Assembly: GCF_014652815.1 (NCBI RefSeq)
Contig: NZ_BMZN01000001.1
Span: 624,866 to 688,865 of the forward strand
DNA from: Alcaligenes pakistanensis
GTDB lineage: Bacteria > Pseudomonadota > Gammaproteobacteria > Burkholderiales > Burkholderiaceae_B
Reading direction: 5' to 3'
Length of the DNA: 64,000 bases
Part shown: positions 9,021 through 18,526 of the stretch, in pieces
How the letters are laid out: every line of letters starts with the position of its first letter
How positions within the stretch are numbered: position 1 is the first letter of the stretch
Made by a program: the position numbers and the translations under genes
The notes under the pieces: model-generated
The model's database searches: none
Seen by the model: the letters and a program-made list of their open reading frames with translations, nothing else
What the model was told of the DNA's origin: nothing

Positions 9021-10166
9021 TTAAGGTATATACGACGCGGAAGGCAGCAGAACCAATTCCATGACCAGATGCGCGCCCTGTCCCGGACTGTCCTTGAAAT
9101 AGACCTGTCCACCATGGTGCTGCATGATGGACTTCAAAATAGCCAAGCCCAGACCACTGCCCTGTTCCTGCTGCCCCGGTATCCGAAAAAACTTCTCAAA
9201 CACCTTTTCTCTATAAAGAGGCTCGATACCGGGTCCCTGATCCAGCACCTCAATACAGGCCCAACCGGGCGGGCCTGACTGCAAACGCAAGGTCACCATG
9301 GTGTCCGGCGCGGAATACTTCAGGGCATTTTCCAGCGCATTACGCAGCGCAACTAATAAGGGAATAATGTCCACCTTGGCCCGCATGCTATGGGCAGGCA
9401 AGTCCAAGCAAAGACGATGGCGCTGCTCCTTGAAAGCCCGCAAGCTCAAACGCAACACAGCCCGCAAATCCGGCTTGCGCCACCCCACGCTGCCCGCCGC
9501 TTCGTACTCCATACGATTCAAACGCGTCAAATCGTCCAGCAGCACATCCACGCCCCGGACTTTTTCATGAAGCTGTGTATAGATCTTGCTCGCCCAAGCG
9601 GAAGGTGTCGTCTCCAGTTGCAGCAACTGGATATAGCCACTGATGGCGGCCAGCGGAGAACGTATTTCATGTGCGGCCACGGCGAAACAGTCGGCACGAT
9701 TGCGATCATGCTGTGCTTTGGCACTGACATCACGAATCATCAGCAATGTGGATGCATTGGGCGCCGCAGCGGCATAGGCATGAAATTCCAGCACGCGAGC
9801 CTGCTCACCCTCTCCATCGCTATGTCTATATAAAAAAGAGGGCTGAGTCCGCTGGACGACTTGAATGATTCCAGGCAGCAAATACTCTAAATCGGCCTGT
9901 ATTCCTTTTTCCAATCCCTGAAAAAAACTGACTAAATTCCCGCTACAGGCTGGTAATTCTGAATCCCCAAGAAGCGTACGCATCACTCGATTGCAGCCTT
10001 CTGCCCGGGCATTAGCATCAAACATAATGACGGCATCAGGCAAAGCATCCAGCATTTTCTCAAAGCAGCACGCCTGCGTATAAGTAGACCAGAGCCATTT
10101 AGATACACTCGTTTTGTGTAAAAAATGTTGCCCTATCAATAAACCAGTAACTAGTGTGAGCAACAA
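9021..10166 (-). CDS. Sensor histidine kinase with PAS domain
   Basis: This is a 381-residue kinase. It has one N-terminal hydrophobic segment (about 1-12), a PAS-like domain (about 37-150; LDALPDAVIMFDANARAEGCN), a HisKA domain with the phospho-histidine in FAVAAHEIRSPLAAISG, and a HATPase domain with NALENALKY, DQGPGI and GSGLGLAI. The signal sensed is unknown. Translation appears to start at a TTG (10166) preceded by an AAGGGGG sequence, and an in-frame TGA about 48 bases upstream closes off any longer form. The nearest candidate partner is the HTH-receiver regulator at 10960, encoded divergently about 790 bases away. That pairing is only an inference. Confidence 0.88.
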   Translation of the reverse strand: MLLTLVTGLLIGQHFLHKTSVSKWLWSTYTQACCFEKMLDALPDAVIMFDANARAEGCNRVMRTLLGDSELPACSGNLVSFFQGLEKGIQADLEYLLPGIIQVVQRTQPSFLYRHSDGEGEQARVLEFHAYAAAAPNASTLLMIRDVSAKAQHDRNRADCFAVAAHEIRSPLAAISGYIQLLQLETTPSAWASKIYTQLHEKVRGVDVLLDDLTRLNRMEYEAAGSVGWRKPDLRAVLRLSLRAFKEQRHRLCLDLPAHSMRAKVDIIPLLVALRNALENALKYSAPDTMVTLRLQSGPPGWACIEVLDQGPGIEPLYREKVFEKFFRIPGQQEQGSGLGLAILKSIMQHHGGQVYFKDSPGQGAHLVMELVLLPSASYIP

Positions 10167-10959
10167 GCCAATCCCCCTTTTCGTCCTGAGACAGGTCTTG
10201 AGCCTGACTCAGTGCGTTTTCAATCACCATCCACTCAAAAAGCCAGTCCAGACAATGGGCCGACGTTTTTTCTTAATGGGATTATTGATATGCCGATGCG
10301 CTTGCATCCGCCCAGGTGAAAAAAACGGTTAATCGTCTAATGAGTTAAAGGAATAACGATTAAGCGTAACTTCGGGAAAGGTAATAGACAGTTTTAAAAG
10401 ATTGGCTCCTGATTGGCGCGTTAAGCTGCTAAAAACCATAAACAGACGTATCATAAGGTGCATAAAAATTCTTTGAGACAACCGGGTGCTTTATTCAAAA
10501 TAGATTCTTATTTAATTCATAAAGTCTGATTAATATCAAGACTAACGCTAAAAACCAATGCTAGGGTGCTAACACCCATTTTTTTGGCCGTCACCGATCA
10601 ACCCGTCCTGCGGACAGGCTTGTATCACCACGCCCCCAAGTGTGTTCAGCTACCCACACTAGGCTCGTCCGGTCACACGTTAGCGCAAGGGTTACGCGTA
10701 AAATCAGCAAGGCAAGTCCAGGTTCACAGGCTTGCCAAATTGAAGTGGTCCCCTGAACAGCATGAACATCTGAAAAACGGAGCTATTAGAAGCATGTTTG
10801 TCGGACACCGTGCCTGCCCATGGGCATAAACAGGCCGCTTCCCTTTGCCATTATTAGTTTTTCTGTACTTAATAATGCCGTCTCTACACTTTGCACTGCT
10901 GTATCGGGGCAAGCACCCTCTTCCCCCCCGGTTTGGCCTGCTTTCATTTTTTTGATTCC
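10167..10959. other. Long intergenic region, no gene found
   Basis: Nearly 800 bases separate the divergent kinase and regulator genes. I see no credible coding frame. Two structures stand out: a short hairpin GGGTG-CTAA-CACCC (10564-10577) followed by seven T, which could end a small plus-strand RNA, and an inverted repeat CATTATTA (10849-10856) / TAATAATG (10870-10877) about 80 bases before the regulator gene that could be an operator. Both are suggestions only. Confidence 0.35.
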
Positions 10960-11583
10960 ATGAACGACGCCGTTTACTCCACTCGGCAGGCTGCTGATTT
11001 ACTGGGCGTGTCTGTACGTACCGTCCAACTGTGGGTAGAAGCTGGAACCCTCAAAGCCTGGAAAACCCAAGGCGGACACCGACGCATTGAACGCGAATCC
11101 GTGCAAGCCATCTTGCAAGAGCGCCAAGGGCAAAACAGCCCGGCGGCGCCGGATAATCCCACCAGCCACAACATGCCGGTTTGCGATGGCGAGCCCTGCC
11201 TGCGCGTTCTGGTCGTCGAGGACGATCTGGATCTGCTGGCTATTTACCGCATGGCAATGGAGCACCTGCCTTTTCCGGTCGAGTTACGCTGCGAGCAAGA
11301 CGGACTAAAAGGCTTGATTGCAGCAGGTAACTTCTACCCCGATGTCTTGATCGTGGATTTAAACCTGCCCAAGCTCGATGGTTTTGCCATGCTCAAAGCC
11401 TTGGCCGACGCTCCAGAAACAGAACATACTCTGATTTATGTGATTTCTGCGTTGAATGCAGTCGACATTCACGCGCGCGGTGGACTGCCCAGCAACGCAA
11501 CGGCCCTGGCCAAACCCATTCCCATCGCCCTGCTCCTGCAGTTGCTCAGCGAAGCGTTTCACGCTCAATACCTGCCTTCTTAA
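10960..11583 (+). CDS. Excisionase/MerR-type HTH fused to a receiver domain
   Basis: This 207-residue regulator has an unusual order. A small winged HTH of the excisionase/MerR type (about 5-45: STRQAADLLGVSVRTVQLW and the GGHRR wing) comes first, then a Gly/Pro/Asn-rich linker (about 55-80), then a CheY-like receiver (about 82-200) with the acidic EDD (87-89), phospho-acceptor D133 in LIVDLNLPKLDG and the conserved Lys in ALAKP. It should bind DNA in a phosphorylation-dependent way. The start ATG at 10960 is chosen because the HTH begins at once; an earlier in-frame start would add an unconserved Cys/Phe-rich stretch. The likely kinase partner is the divergent gene ending at 9021. The targets are unknown. 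Confidence 0.85.
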   Translation: MNDAVYSTRQAADLLGVSVRTVQLWVEAGTLKAWKTQGGHRRIERESVQAILQERQGQNSPAAPDNPTSHNMPVCDGEPCLRVLVVEDDLDLLAIYRMAMEHLPFPVELRCEQDGLKGLIAAGNFYPDVLIVDLNLPKLDGFAMLKALADAPETEHTLIYVISALNAVDIHARGGLPSNATALAKPIPIALLLQLLSEAFHAQYLPS

Positions 11584-11786
11584 ACCCACGGTTTTTCCCT
11601 TTCTCAGCACGGATCGATTTTTTCAATTTCAGTCTTTTTGTGACAAATGTTTTCATTTTATTATCATTTTTTTATTTTTAGACATAAAAAACGAATCAAA
11701 TGATACTATTCACGAAAATTCACTACAAGAAATCGATCCGCTTATCTTGAGTCTTTTGCTGATACAAAAATACAAAGGGAAAGGCT

Positions 11787-13490
11787 ATGCGCAAGAACCT
11801 ACCAATCACCGGCGTCGAAACCGAGCTGCTGGACGATCAATATCTCATTTCCAAAACAGATCTGGCCGGTCGCATTATTTATGCGAATCCTGCTTTCGTT
11901 GAGGTCAGCGGATTCAGCCGGGAGGAACTGATCGGCGAGCCGCATAATATCGTGCGCCACCCGGATATGCCTTCGGCCGTCTTTGCCGATTTGTGGCATA
12001 CCCTGAAACAGGGCCGTTCATGGGTTGGAGTCGTTAAGAACCGCCGTAAAGACGGCGGTTTTTATTGGGTATTGGCCCATGCCAGCCCGATTATTGAGCA
12101 AGGCGAATTAACTGGCTTTGCTTCGGTGCGGGTACGCGCCAAACCCCAGGATATTCAAGCCGCCGAGCAGTTTTATCAGGAATTGCGTGACGGCCGAAAT
12201 CGTTCGCGAACCATACGTGCAGGCCAAATCACGGCCCGCAGCTGGCGGCGTCCGTTTGCAGGTTTACGATTTCTGGCTGGCCCCAGTTTGTTGGCCGCCT
12301 TTTTGCGTAAAGGCTTATTAAATCTGGGTATTACCGGCGGGATTATTGCCATGGTCCTGAATACGGAAATGCCCCGGCAAAGCATGATTCTGTTGGCCAG
12401 CGCATTAGGCATAGGCACGTTTATGATTCTGGCGTATCAAGCTGTTTTGATGCGCCGTGTTTTAGGCTCGTTTAAAACCGCCACGCATATCGCTCAACAA
12501 ATTGCAGCCGGTAATTTAACCGTCAATACCCGCGGGCCTGACGTTAAAAAATTGGAAACCCTAGGTCAGAATCTGGATTTGATGCGCAAAAGTCTGATGA
12601 GCATCAGCACGGATGTGGACCAGAGCTGTGGCAATAACCAGGTCATTGCCCGCAATCTCTCGGACAACAGCGCCTTGCTGGAAGCACGTACCCAAGAGCA
12701 AGCGGCCTCCATGCAAGAAACCACCGCCAGCATGAACTCGTTTGGGCAAGCTGTCTTGCAGACGGCTGAAAATGCTAAAGCCAGCCATGAACTGGCCAGC
12801 CGCAGTGCCGGGATTGCCGGTCGCGGCAATGAAGCGGTACAGAAAGTTAGCTCTTCCATGCAGCAGATTCTGGAAAGCTCGCAGCATATTGGCAATATCG
12901 TGTCGATGATCAATAACATCGCCTTTCAAACCAATATCTTGTCGATTAACGCCTCGATTGAGTCAGCGCGGGCCGGGGAAGCAGGCAAAGGCTTTGCAGT
13001 TGTAGCGTCTGCCGTGCGTTCACTGGCTCAACAGGCTGCGCAAGCGGCCGATGAAATCAAGCAGCTGGTGTCCGAAACCCAGACACTTAGTGCCGAAGGG
13101 GCAGGCCATGCAGCGCACGCTGGGCAGACCATGCAGGAAATCCTGACCTCAGTGTCGGAAGTCGCCGGTTTGATGGGAGAAATCTCAGCCGCCACGGGCG
13201 AGCAAAGCATTGGTCTGGGCCAACTGACCCAAGCGTTGAAACAGCTGGACCAGATCACCAGCGACAATGCCTCTTTGGTGCACGACTTAAGTGAAACAGC
13301 TCAGGAACTGAACCAAAACGGCGCTGAACTGCAAGAGGCCATCAGTGTCTTGAATCATGGTGATGGCGGGCAAACCCACCATCAGCATAGACCGACTCCC
13401 CTGGCGCTAGCGCCGGTCGTCAATATGGATACCGCTCGTCGTCGTCCCAGCCAAGCGCCACGATTACGACAATTGGCATCCAGCACCTAG
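11787..13490 (+). CDS. Aer-like PAS-containing methyl-accepting chemotaxis protein
   Basis: This is a 567-residue chemoreceptor of the Aer type. The N-terminal PAS domain (about 15-125) contains IIYANPAFVEVSGFSREELIG and NIVRHPDMP, typical of redox/oxygen-sensing PAS domains that bind FAD in Aer. Two membrane segments (about 170-215) follow, with no sizeable periplasmic loop, then a HAMP-like stretch and a full signalling domain with the conserved hairpin tip around IAFQTNILSINASIESARAGEAGKGFAVVA (split here as a landmark only). It should report energy or redox state to CheA/CheW. The start has AAAGG a few bases upstream. The 200 bases before it are very AT-rich. The gene ends five bases from the convergent exporter gene. 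Confidence 0.9.
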   Translation: MRKNLPITGVETELLDDQYLISKTDLAGRIIYANPAFVEVSGFSREELIGEPHNIVRHPDMPSAVFADLWHTLKQGRSWVGVVKNRRKDGGFYWVLAHASPIIEQGELTGFASVRVRAKPQDIQAAEQFYQELRDGRNRSRTIRAGQITARSWRRPFAGLRFLAGPSLLAAFLRKGLLNLGITGGIIAMVLNTEMPRQSMILLASALGIGTFMILAYQAVLMRRVLGSFKTATHIAQQIAAGNLTVNTRGPDVKKLETLGQNLDLMRKSLMSISTDVDQSCGNNQVIARNLSDNSALLEARTQEQAASMQETTASMNSFGQAVLQTAENAKASHELASRSAGIAGRGNEAVQKVSSSMQQILESSQHIGNIVSMINNIAFQTNILSINASIESARAGEAGKGFAVVASAVRSLAQQAAQAADEIKQLVSETQTLSAEGAGHAAHAGQTMQEILTSVSEVAGLMGEISAATGEQSIGLGQLTQALKQLDQITSDNASLVHDLSETAQELNQNGAELQEAISVLNHGDGGQTHHQHRPTPLALAPVVNMDTARRRPSQAPRLRQLASST

Positions 13491-13495
13491 TCTCG

Positions 13496-14071
13496 CTAGA
13501 AACCCAGGCTTTGCGCTCCCCCTAGCAAAGCCAGCACACCCAGGACGGCAAAGATACAGGCCGCAATCCGGTGCACCAGCTGAGTGGGCAGGCGGCGGGC
13601 AATACGCTCGCCAAACAACACTGCCGGTGCATTGGCCAACATCATGCCCAGGGTGGTACCAATAACCACCCACCAGAACTCTTGATATTTAGCGGCTAAG
13701 GCGACCGTGGCTATCTGAGTTTTATCACCCATCTCAGCCAGGAAAAACGTGACTAGCGTGGTACCGAACACCCCAAAGCGGGTACGGGACGCTTCAGCAT
13801 CATCGATTTTGTCAGGAATCAGAATCCAGACAGCCATGGCCAGGAAGGAAACACCTAGCACCCAACGCAAGATTTCCGGATCCAGCAAAGCGGGAACCCA
13901 GGCGCCAATAGCACCGGCCAAACCATGATTAACTAAGGTTGCTATGAAGATAGCGAGAATGATGGGCCAAGGGCGTTTGTAGCGGGCTGCAAGAATAAAG
14001 GCCAACAACTGGGTCTTATCCCCAATTTCTGCCAAGGCAACCACACCCGTGGAGATAAACAGCGCTTCCAT
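13496..14071 (-). CDS. UPF0016/GDT1 (TMEM165) family manganese exporter, MneA-like
   Basis: This is a 191-residue inner-membrane protein with six hydrophobic helices in two similar halves, each carrying the family signature: EIGDKTQ in the first half and EMGDKTQ in the second. Bacterial members (MneA of Vibrio) export Mn2+, and cyanobacterial and eukaryotic relatives move Mn2+ or Ca2+. The start at 14071 is fixed by GGAG five bases upstream; a longer in-frame start would read through the leader. The upstream leader is a yybP-ykoY manganese riboswitch, which strongly supports the Mn role. The gene converges with the chemoreceptor gene. Confidence 0.93.
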   Translation of the reverse strand: MEALFISTGVVALAEIGDKTQLLAFILAARYKRPWPIILAIFIATLVNHGLAGAIGAWVPALLDPEILRWVLGVSFLAMAVWILIPDKIDDAEASRTRFGVFGTTLVTFFLAEMGDKTQIATVALAAKYQEFWWVVIGTTLGMMLANAPAVLFGERIARRLPTQLVHRIAACIFAVLGVLALLGGAQSLGF

Positions 14072-14135
14072 AACAACTCCTGGCCGGATAAGAGACAAAT
14101 GACCACAAACCCTCCCGGCCAAACGCGAAGGTCTA

Positions 14136-14243
14136 TGGTCAAAAGTCTTGCCAGGCTAGTTGCTACCAGCACCATGACCCTGTGTAGGCCAAGTATGTTG
14201 ATGCTGGTCTTCGGTAAACCGAAGCGGCTACTCCCTAATGACG
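14136..14243 (-). promoter_or_regulatory. yybP-ykoY manganese riboswitch
   Basis: Read on the minus strand, the leader holds the conserved blocks of this Mn2+-sensing aptamer: AGGGAGTAGCCG near the 5' side (about 14237-14226), a GC-rich stem with a CTTCGG loop, GGTCATGGTGCTGG in the middle, and GGCAAGACTTTTGACC (14152-14137) as the 3' strand closing the first helix. Between the aptamer and the gene, GGCCGG (14120-14115) can pair with CCGGCC (14087-14082), which abuts the ribosome binding site, so control of translation is plausible. The mode of control is inferred. Confidence 0.88.
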
Positions 14244-14339
14244 AAGCGCATGGTAGCCCAGATTAGTGCGCCTGTCCAATAGGGAGCTTTTCAACGCCCA
14301 GACGTTACACTTACTTAATTACACAACTCTTTCGTCTGT

Positions 14340-15902
14340 ATGAGCACCCGATTCCCCGCCCCCAGCGCGCCAAACACCTACCAGCCTTATGTGCTGCTGT
14401 ATCTGTTATTTATGGTTTTGATGTGGACCGTTTTGATGGCTATCAGCCACAAGGCGCCTGATCTGGACGGCATGGAAGAGCTGGTCTGGTCCGCCAGTTT
14501 TGAACTGGGCTATGTGAAACATCCGCCCTTCCCGTCCTGGATCATGGCTGCCCTGACCAGTGTGTTCGGCCGCCCCATCTGGCTGACATTTGCAGCGGGC
14601 ATGACCGCCTCGGCTCTGGGGCTGTGGTTTATCTGGAAGCTGGCCTGCGAGTTTTTGAACCCCGAACGCGCCCTGATGGTGCTGCTGATCAGTTCAGTCA
14701 GCATTTACTTTTCCTTGCGCGGCACCATTTTTAATCACAATACGGCCCAACTGTGGTCCGTCACTGCCGCCACCTGGTTTTTCTATCGTGCCAGCCGGGA
14801 TCAAAAACTGGCAGACTGGCTGTGGCTAGGGGCGGTTGCAGCGCTCTCTACCGTCACCAAATACAGTGCCGTGATTCTGTTCACTGCCTTCTTTTTATAT
14901 TTTCTGCGCAGCGGCATGTGGCGTCAGCTTCAAACCTGGATCGGGCTGGTTTTAGCACTGGCCGCCTACGTGCTGGTGCTCTCCCCGCATCTGTACTGGT
15001 TGGCACAACACGACTTCGCCCCCTTCCGCTATATGGATGGTTCGCTGGAAACCCACACTCGTTGGGAAGCCTACAGAGAGCTGCTGGCCTTTAGTCTGGA
15101 CCAGCTTGGTCGTCTAAGCCCCATGCTGGTGGCCTTGATTGCTCTCGCAGTCTGGAACCGGCGCGCCCAAAAGGATGAACCTGCCACAGACGCCACCCCG
15201 CGCAGCAATTACCGTTACGCCGATGATTTGTCCCGCGCCGATAAGCAATTCTTACTGTGGGTGGGTCTAACTCCCATCATCAGTACAGTCCTGATCTCCG
15301 CCATCCTAGGCACACGGCTGGTCGCTTCCTGGGCCACTACCTTTTTTGTATTATTTGGCTTTTTTGCCTTGTGGGTAATGCATGGCCGTGAAAAGGTCCA
15401 GCTGCGTCGTGTGGCCATCATTGTGATTGTGTTGCAGATTCTGCTGGCATCAGGCTATGCCCTGGCGCGTGGACCGCTGGCCTGGCAAAAGGGACGGGAC
15501 TCGCGCTCCACCTTTCCTGGCCCTGAAGTCTCTGCTCAAATGCAATCCATCTGGAAACAGCACATGCCCGGCATTCCCTTGAAAGTCGTAGTGGCCGACA
15601 CCTGGTTAGGCGGCAATATCGCCGTCCATGCGGGCCTAGACGTAATGGTCTTTATTGACGCAGAGCCAGAATCCTCCCCCTGGCTGAAACTGCCGCAAGA
15701 CCTAGAGTGCGGAGCCTTGATTGTCTACAGTCTGGAAACACGCGGAACACCGCCGGTCTCCTTACTTGAACTCTATGAGCACGCACCGATCAAGGGCTTG
15801 GCAGAGCAACGCTGGTCTTCCGAGCGCAGCCCCATGATTGATTTGAACTGGGCGATCTTGCCGGCCAAAAGTAGTTGCCCGTATCAGCCCAGCGAGCCCT
15901 AA
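14340..15902 (+). CDS. GT-C family glycosyltransferase (GT39/ArnT-like)
   Basis: This is a 520-residue integral membrane protein with about ten hydrophobic segments. After the first membrane helix comes an acidic loop (APDLDGMEELVW) matching the catalytic Asp/Glu loop of PMT/ArnT-like enzymes that use polyprenyl-phosphate sugars. SFELGYVKHPPFPSWIMA is the typical next element. A soluble C-terminal part (about 390-520) follows. Such enzymes decorate lipid A or other envelope glycans with sugars in the periplasm. The acceptor and donor cannot be told from sequence, and no arn genes flank it. The start has no clear ribosome binding site. The gene ends five bases from the convergent LysR gene. 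Confidence 0.8.
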   Translation: MSTRFPAPSAPNTYQPYVLLYLLFMVLMWTVLMAISHKAPDLDGMEELVWSASFELGYVKHPPFPSWIMAALTSVFGRPIWLTFAAGMTASALGLWFIWKLACEFLNPERALMVLLISSVSIYFSLRGTIFNHNTAQLWSVTAATWFFYRASRDQKLADWLWLGAVAALSTVTKYSAVILFTAFFLYFLRSGMWRQLQTWIGLVLALAAYVLVLSPHLYWLAQHDFAPFRYMDGSLETHTRWEAYRELLAFSLDQLGRLSPMLVALIALAVWNRRAQKDEPATDATPRSNYRYADDLSRADKQFLLWVGLTPIISTVLISAILGTRLVASWATTFFVLFGFFALWVMHGREKVQLRRVAIIVIVLQILLASGYALARGPLAWQKGRDSRSTFPGPEVSAQMQSIWKQHMPGIPLKVVVADTWLGGNIAVHAGLDVMVFIDAEPESSPWLKLPQDLECGALIVYSLETRGTPPVSLLELYEHAPIKGLAEQRWSSERSPMIDLNWAILPAKSSCPYQPSEP

Positions 15903-15907
15903 GCAGC

Positions 15908-16816
15908 CTAAATTCTGGGGTGATGCACCGGCAATTGCGCTCCCAGATAATCCAGGAAATGCCGTACCGCCGGGGCCATGCCTCGGCGTGAGGCAAACAC
16001 GGCATGAATAATTCCAGGCAACGGCGCCCACTGCGGCAAGACCTGCACCAAGCGCCCCGCTTGCAGCGCATCGCAGCACATATAGTCAGGCAAAATGCCC
16101 ACGCCTATGCCCAGCTCCACCCCTTCACGCAGAGTCAGCAAATCAGAGGCCATATAGCGCGGCCTGTGGCTGACAGTCAGACTGGCTCCATCAGGGCCAT
16201 ACAATTCCCACTCGCCTATTCCTTGGCGGGCTGACATGGCCACGGTAGGCAAGCGGGCCAAGTCTGCCGGTCCCTGCACGGGGTCGAACTGAGCCAACAA
16301 GGCAGGCTGAGCAACCAGAATGGCCCCCGTCTCCCCTAGCCGTTTAACGATATAACTGGCGCTATCGCTCAAGGTACTGCGTACCCGCAGAGCTACATCG
16401 ATTCCGTCGGCCACCGGATCCACCACCCGATTGCTTACCTCCACCTCCAGCTCGACTTGGGGATAGCGAATCAGAAATTGAGCGAAAACAGTCGAGAGCA
16501 CGGTATGCGCCAAGGTGACGGGGCAGCTGATGCGTAACAGGCCACGCGGTTCTTGCTGTACTTGGGCAACGGCGGCATACGCAGCCTCAGCCTCATCACG
16601 CATGGCCTGACAATGACGCAAAAACACCTCACCCGCCGGAGTCAGGGACAGGCTGCGCGTGGTGCGTTGCAACAGGCGGACGCCAACCTCGGCTTCCAGT
16701 CGACTCAGGCGTCTCGACAGCCGCGATGGCGGCATACCCAAATGGCGGGCAGCGGCGCTGAACCCACCGCGTTGCACCACTTCAGTAAACAGCACCATGT
16801 CATTTAAGTCATACAT
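15908..16816 (-). CDS. LysR-family transcriptional regulator
   Basis: This 302-residue LysR regulator has an N-terminal winged HTH (about 1-60; GGFSAAARHLGMPPSRLSRRLSRLE) and a periplasmic-binding-like effector domain. It is transcribed divergently from the azoreductase gene with 126 bases between the two starts, the classical layout for a LysR regulator acting on its neighbour. By homology such regulators often respond to quinones or electrophiles, but the effector is unknown. I found no clear T-N11-A box in the shared promoter region. Confidence 0.9.
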   Translation of the reverse strand: MYDLNDMVLFTEVVQRGGFSAAARHLGMPPSRLSRRLSRLEAEVGVRLLQRTTRSLSLTPAGEVFLRHCQAMRDEAEAAYAAVAQVQQEPRGLLRISCPVTLAHTVLSTVFAQFLIRYPQVELEVEVSNRVVDPVADGIDVALRVRSTLSDSASYIVKRLGETGAILVAQPALLAQFDPVQGPADLARLPTVAMSARQGIGEWELYGPDGASLTVSHRPRYMASDLLTLREGVELGIGVGILPDYMCCDALQAGRLVQVLPQWAPLPGIIHAVFASRRGMAPAVRHFLDYLGAQLPVHHPRI

Positions 16817-16942
16817 ACAGGCTTGTTTTCCAGGATTACAGACAAAAGTAGAATAATCTTTCTCAGAAAAACCGGCTTATCAAAGGCCGGCTCCTCCAAC
16901 ATAATGACAAGCATTCCTTCATCGCTTTGGACACCAAACATC

Positions 16943-17569
16943 ATGAAATTGCTACACATCGACTCCAGCATCACCGGCACGAACTCTGTTTCCCGTGCAC
17001 TGACCCAATTTGTGGTTGACCAGCTGCGTCAGCAAAATGATCAAGTTCAAGTCGAGCACGTCGATCTGGCCCTGAACCCACCACCCCACTTTTCGGCTGA
17101 CTCGCTGGGTATGCGCCTGGGTCTGGACCCCGCCACCCTGACCGATCGTCAACGCGCCGAAAACGCGATTACTGAACAATACCTGGAACAGTTCCTGGCT
17201 TCGGACGTTGTTGTAATTGGCGCCCCTTTCTACAACTTCACGATTCCCAGCCAATTGAAAGCCTGGATGGATCGTCTGGCACAAGCTGGTCGTACGTTCC
17301 GCTACACCAGCAATGGCCCAGAAGGTCTGGCTGGCGACAAAACGGTCTACCTGGTTCTGAGCCGTGGTGGCATTTACTCCGAATCGGAGCAAGGCCAGGC
17401 CATGGAACACCAGGAAAGCTACTTGCGCGTCATGTTTGGCTTCATGGGTGTGACTGACCTGCGCATTGTGTACGCCGAAGGTCTGGGCAAGGCTCCCGAG
17501 CTGCGTGATCAGATTATCGACAACGCCAAAGCCAGTGTAAGCGCCTTGCTAGAAAAAAGCGTCGCCTAA
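16943..17569 (+). CDS. azoR: FMN-dependent NADH azoreductase/quinone reductase
   Basis: This 208-residue flavodoxin-fold enzyme of the AzoR family begins MKLLHIDSSITG, the usual N-terminal strand and phosphate-binding loop for FMN. APFYNFTIPSQLKAWMDRL (about residues 94-112) is the conserved flavin/quinone contact block. It reduces quinones and azo dyes with NADH in the cytosol and is generally seen as protection against quinone stress. I chose the ATG at 16943 since homologues start here; the longer in-frame form would add 40 unconserved residues. The divergent LysR gene is the likely regulator. A very strong terminator follows. Confidence 0.92.
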   Translation: MKLLHIDSSITGTNSVSRALTQFVVDQLRQQNDQVQVEHVDLALNPPPHFSADSLGMRLGLDPATLTDRQRAENAITEQYLEQFLASDVVVIGAPFYNFTIPSQLKAWMDRLAQAGRTFRYTSNGPEGLAGDKTVYLVLSRGGIYSESEQGQAMEHQESYLRVMFGFMGVTDLRIVYAEGLGKAPELRDQIIDNAKASVSALLEKSVA

Positions 17570-17647
17570 AACAGCAAACGGCCGGGCTAGTCCTGGCCGC
17601 GATCACCAGGCCCAGCATCCGGTCTGAATCATTAGCCGCTGACAGTC

Positions 17648-17691
17648 AAAGCCAGACCTGAAACCCATCTAGGGGTTTCAGGTCTGGCTTT
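17648..17691 (+). terminator. Terminator after azoR
   Basis: A perfect 19-bp stem runs from 17648-17666 to 17673-17691 (AAAGCCAGACC... with ...GGTCTGGCTTT). The loop is six bases and the 3' flank is T-rich. Confidence 0.85.
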
Positions 17692-17712
17692 CATTTATTT
17701 GGCCCAAATACA

Positions 17713-17766
17713 AATTGCCTCCTGCAAACAGGGACTTAAATCCGTGTGGGCAGGAGGCAATTTTTT
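17713..17766. terminator. Second, bidirectional terminator between azoR and ribA
   Basis: A 13-bp stem AATTGCCTCCTGC (17713-17725) / GCAGGAGGCAATT (17750-17762) is followed by four more T on the plus strand. The minus strand also ends in TTTG after the stem, so it probably ends ribA transcripts as well. A further short inverted repeat, GGTCTGA / TCAGACC, lies at about 17817-17840. Confidence 0.75.
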
Positions 17767-17854
17767 AAAGACGGCACGCCGTTTCTAACGCAAGCAGCCC
17801 TGAAGCATTTTTCCGGGTCTGACAACCGAAATATCAGACCTGGCCTGGACGATG

Positions 17855-18526
17855 TTATTCGTCCGTTTCCAGCCAATGGCCCAAACGCAATCGCTTGGTA
17901 TTCAGGTAACCGGCATTGAAAGGATTACCTTCAATCTGGTGCGGCACACGTTCCACCACATCGATCCCAATTTCCTGCAAAGTCTTTACCTTGCGCGGAT
18001 TATTGGTCATCAGACGCAGCTTTTGAATACCGGCATGCTCCAGCATGTCCTTACAGATATCGTAGCGGCGCATATCCGCCGGAAAGCCCAGTTGCTCATT
18101 GGCCTCCACCGTATCTGCGCCCTGATCTTGCAGGTGATACGCACGGATCTTGTTCAGCAAACCAATGCCCCGACCTTCCTGGCGCAGATACATCAAAGCG
18201 CCACGCCCTTCTTTGGCAATACGCTCCAGCGCCAGTTGCAGCTGTGGACCACAATCGCAACGCAGGCTGAACAGGGCATCCCCTGTCAGACACTCGGAAT
18301 GGACTCGGGCCAGCACAGGCTGGCCATCGGCCACATCGCCTAAGGTCAACAAAACGTGTTCTTTTTGATTGCTGCGCTCTACGAACACATGGATTTCAAA
18401 CACAGCCCACGGTGTTGGCAAGCGGCTGGAACTGACATAGTCCAATAAAGCGCCGGATTTGGCCTGTTCAGTTGAAGGTGTGGAGTCCGGTTCTGGTGCC
18501 AGTGCGGCATCCGGGATGGATTGCAT
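17855..18526 (-). CDS. ribA: GTP cyclohydrolase II
   Basis: RibA opens GTP to start riboflavin synthesis, releasing formate and pyrophosphate. The 223-residue protein has the three zinc cysteines C79, C90 and C92 in [17 protein letters not shown], the RQEGRGIGL loop with the catalytic Arg/Gln region, and MTNNPRKV near the C-terminus. It is a stand-alone RibA, not fused to RibB. The first ~30 residues are a Pro/Ala-rich extension. The start at 18526 is the first ATG; upstream residues of a longer frame look unconserved. No RFN riboswitch is visible before it. Confidence 0.93.
   Translation of the reverse strand: MQSIPDAALAPEPDSTPSTEQAKSGALLDYVSSSRLPTPWAVFEIHVFVERSNQKEHVLLTLGDVADGQPVLARVHSECLTGDALFSLRCDCGPQLQLALERIAKEGRGALMYLRQEGRGIGLLNKIRAYHLQDQGADTVEANEQLGFPADMRRYDICKDMLEHAGIQKLRLMTNNPRKVKTLQEIGIDVVERVPHQIEGNPFNAGYLNTKRLRLGHWLETDE

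Noticed and set aside
10891-10959. N-terminal extension of the HTH-receiver regulator
   Set aside because: The 23 extra residues are Cys/Phe-rich and unlike any regulator N-terminus; the HTH begins straight after the ATG at 10960.
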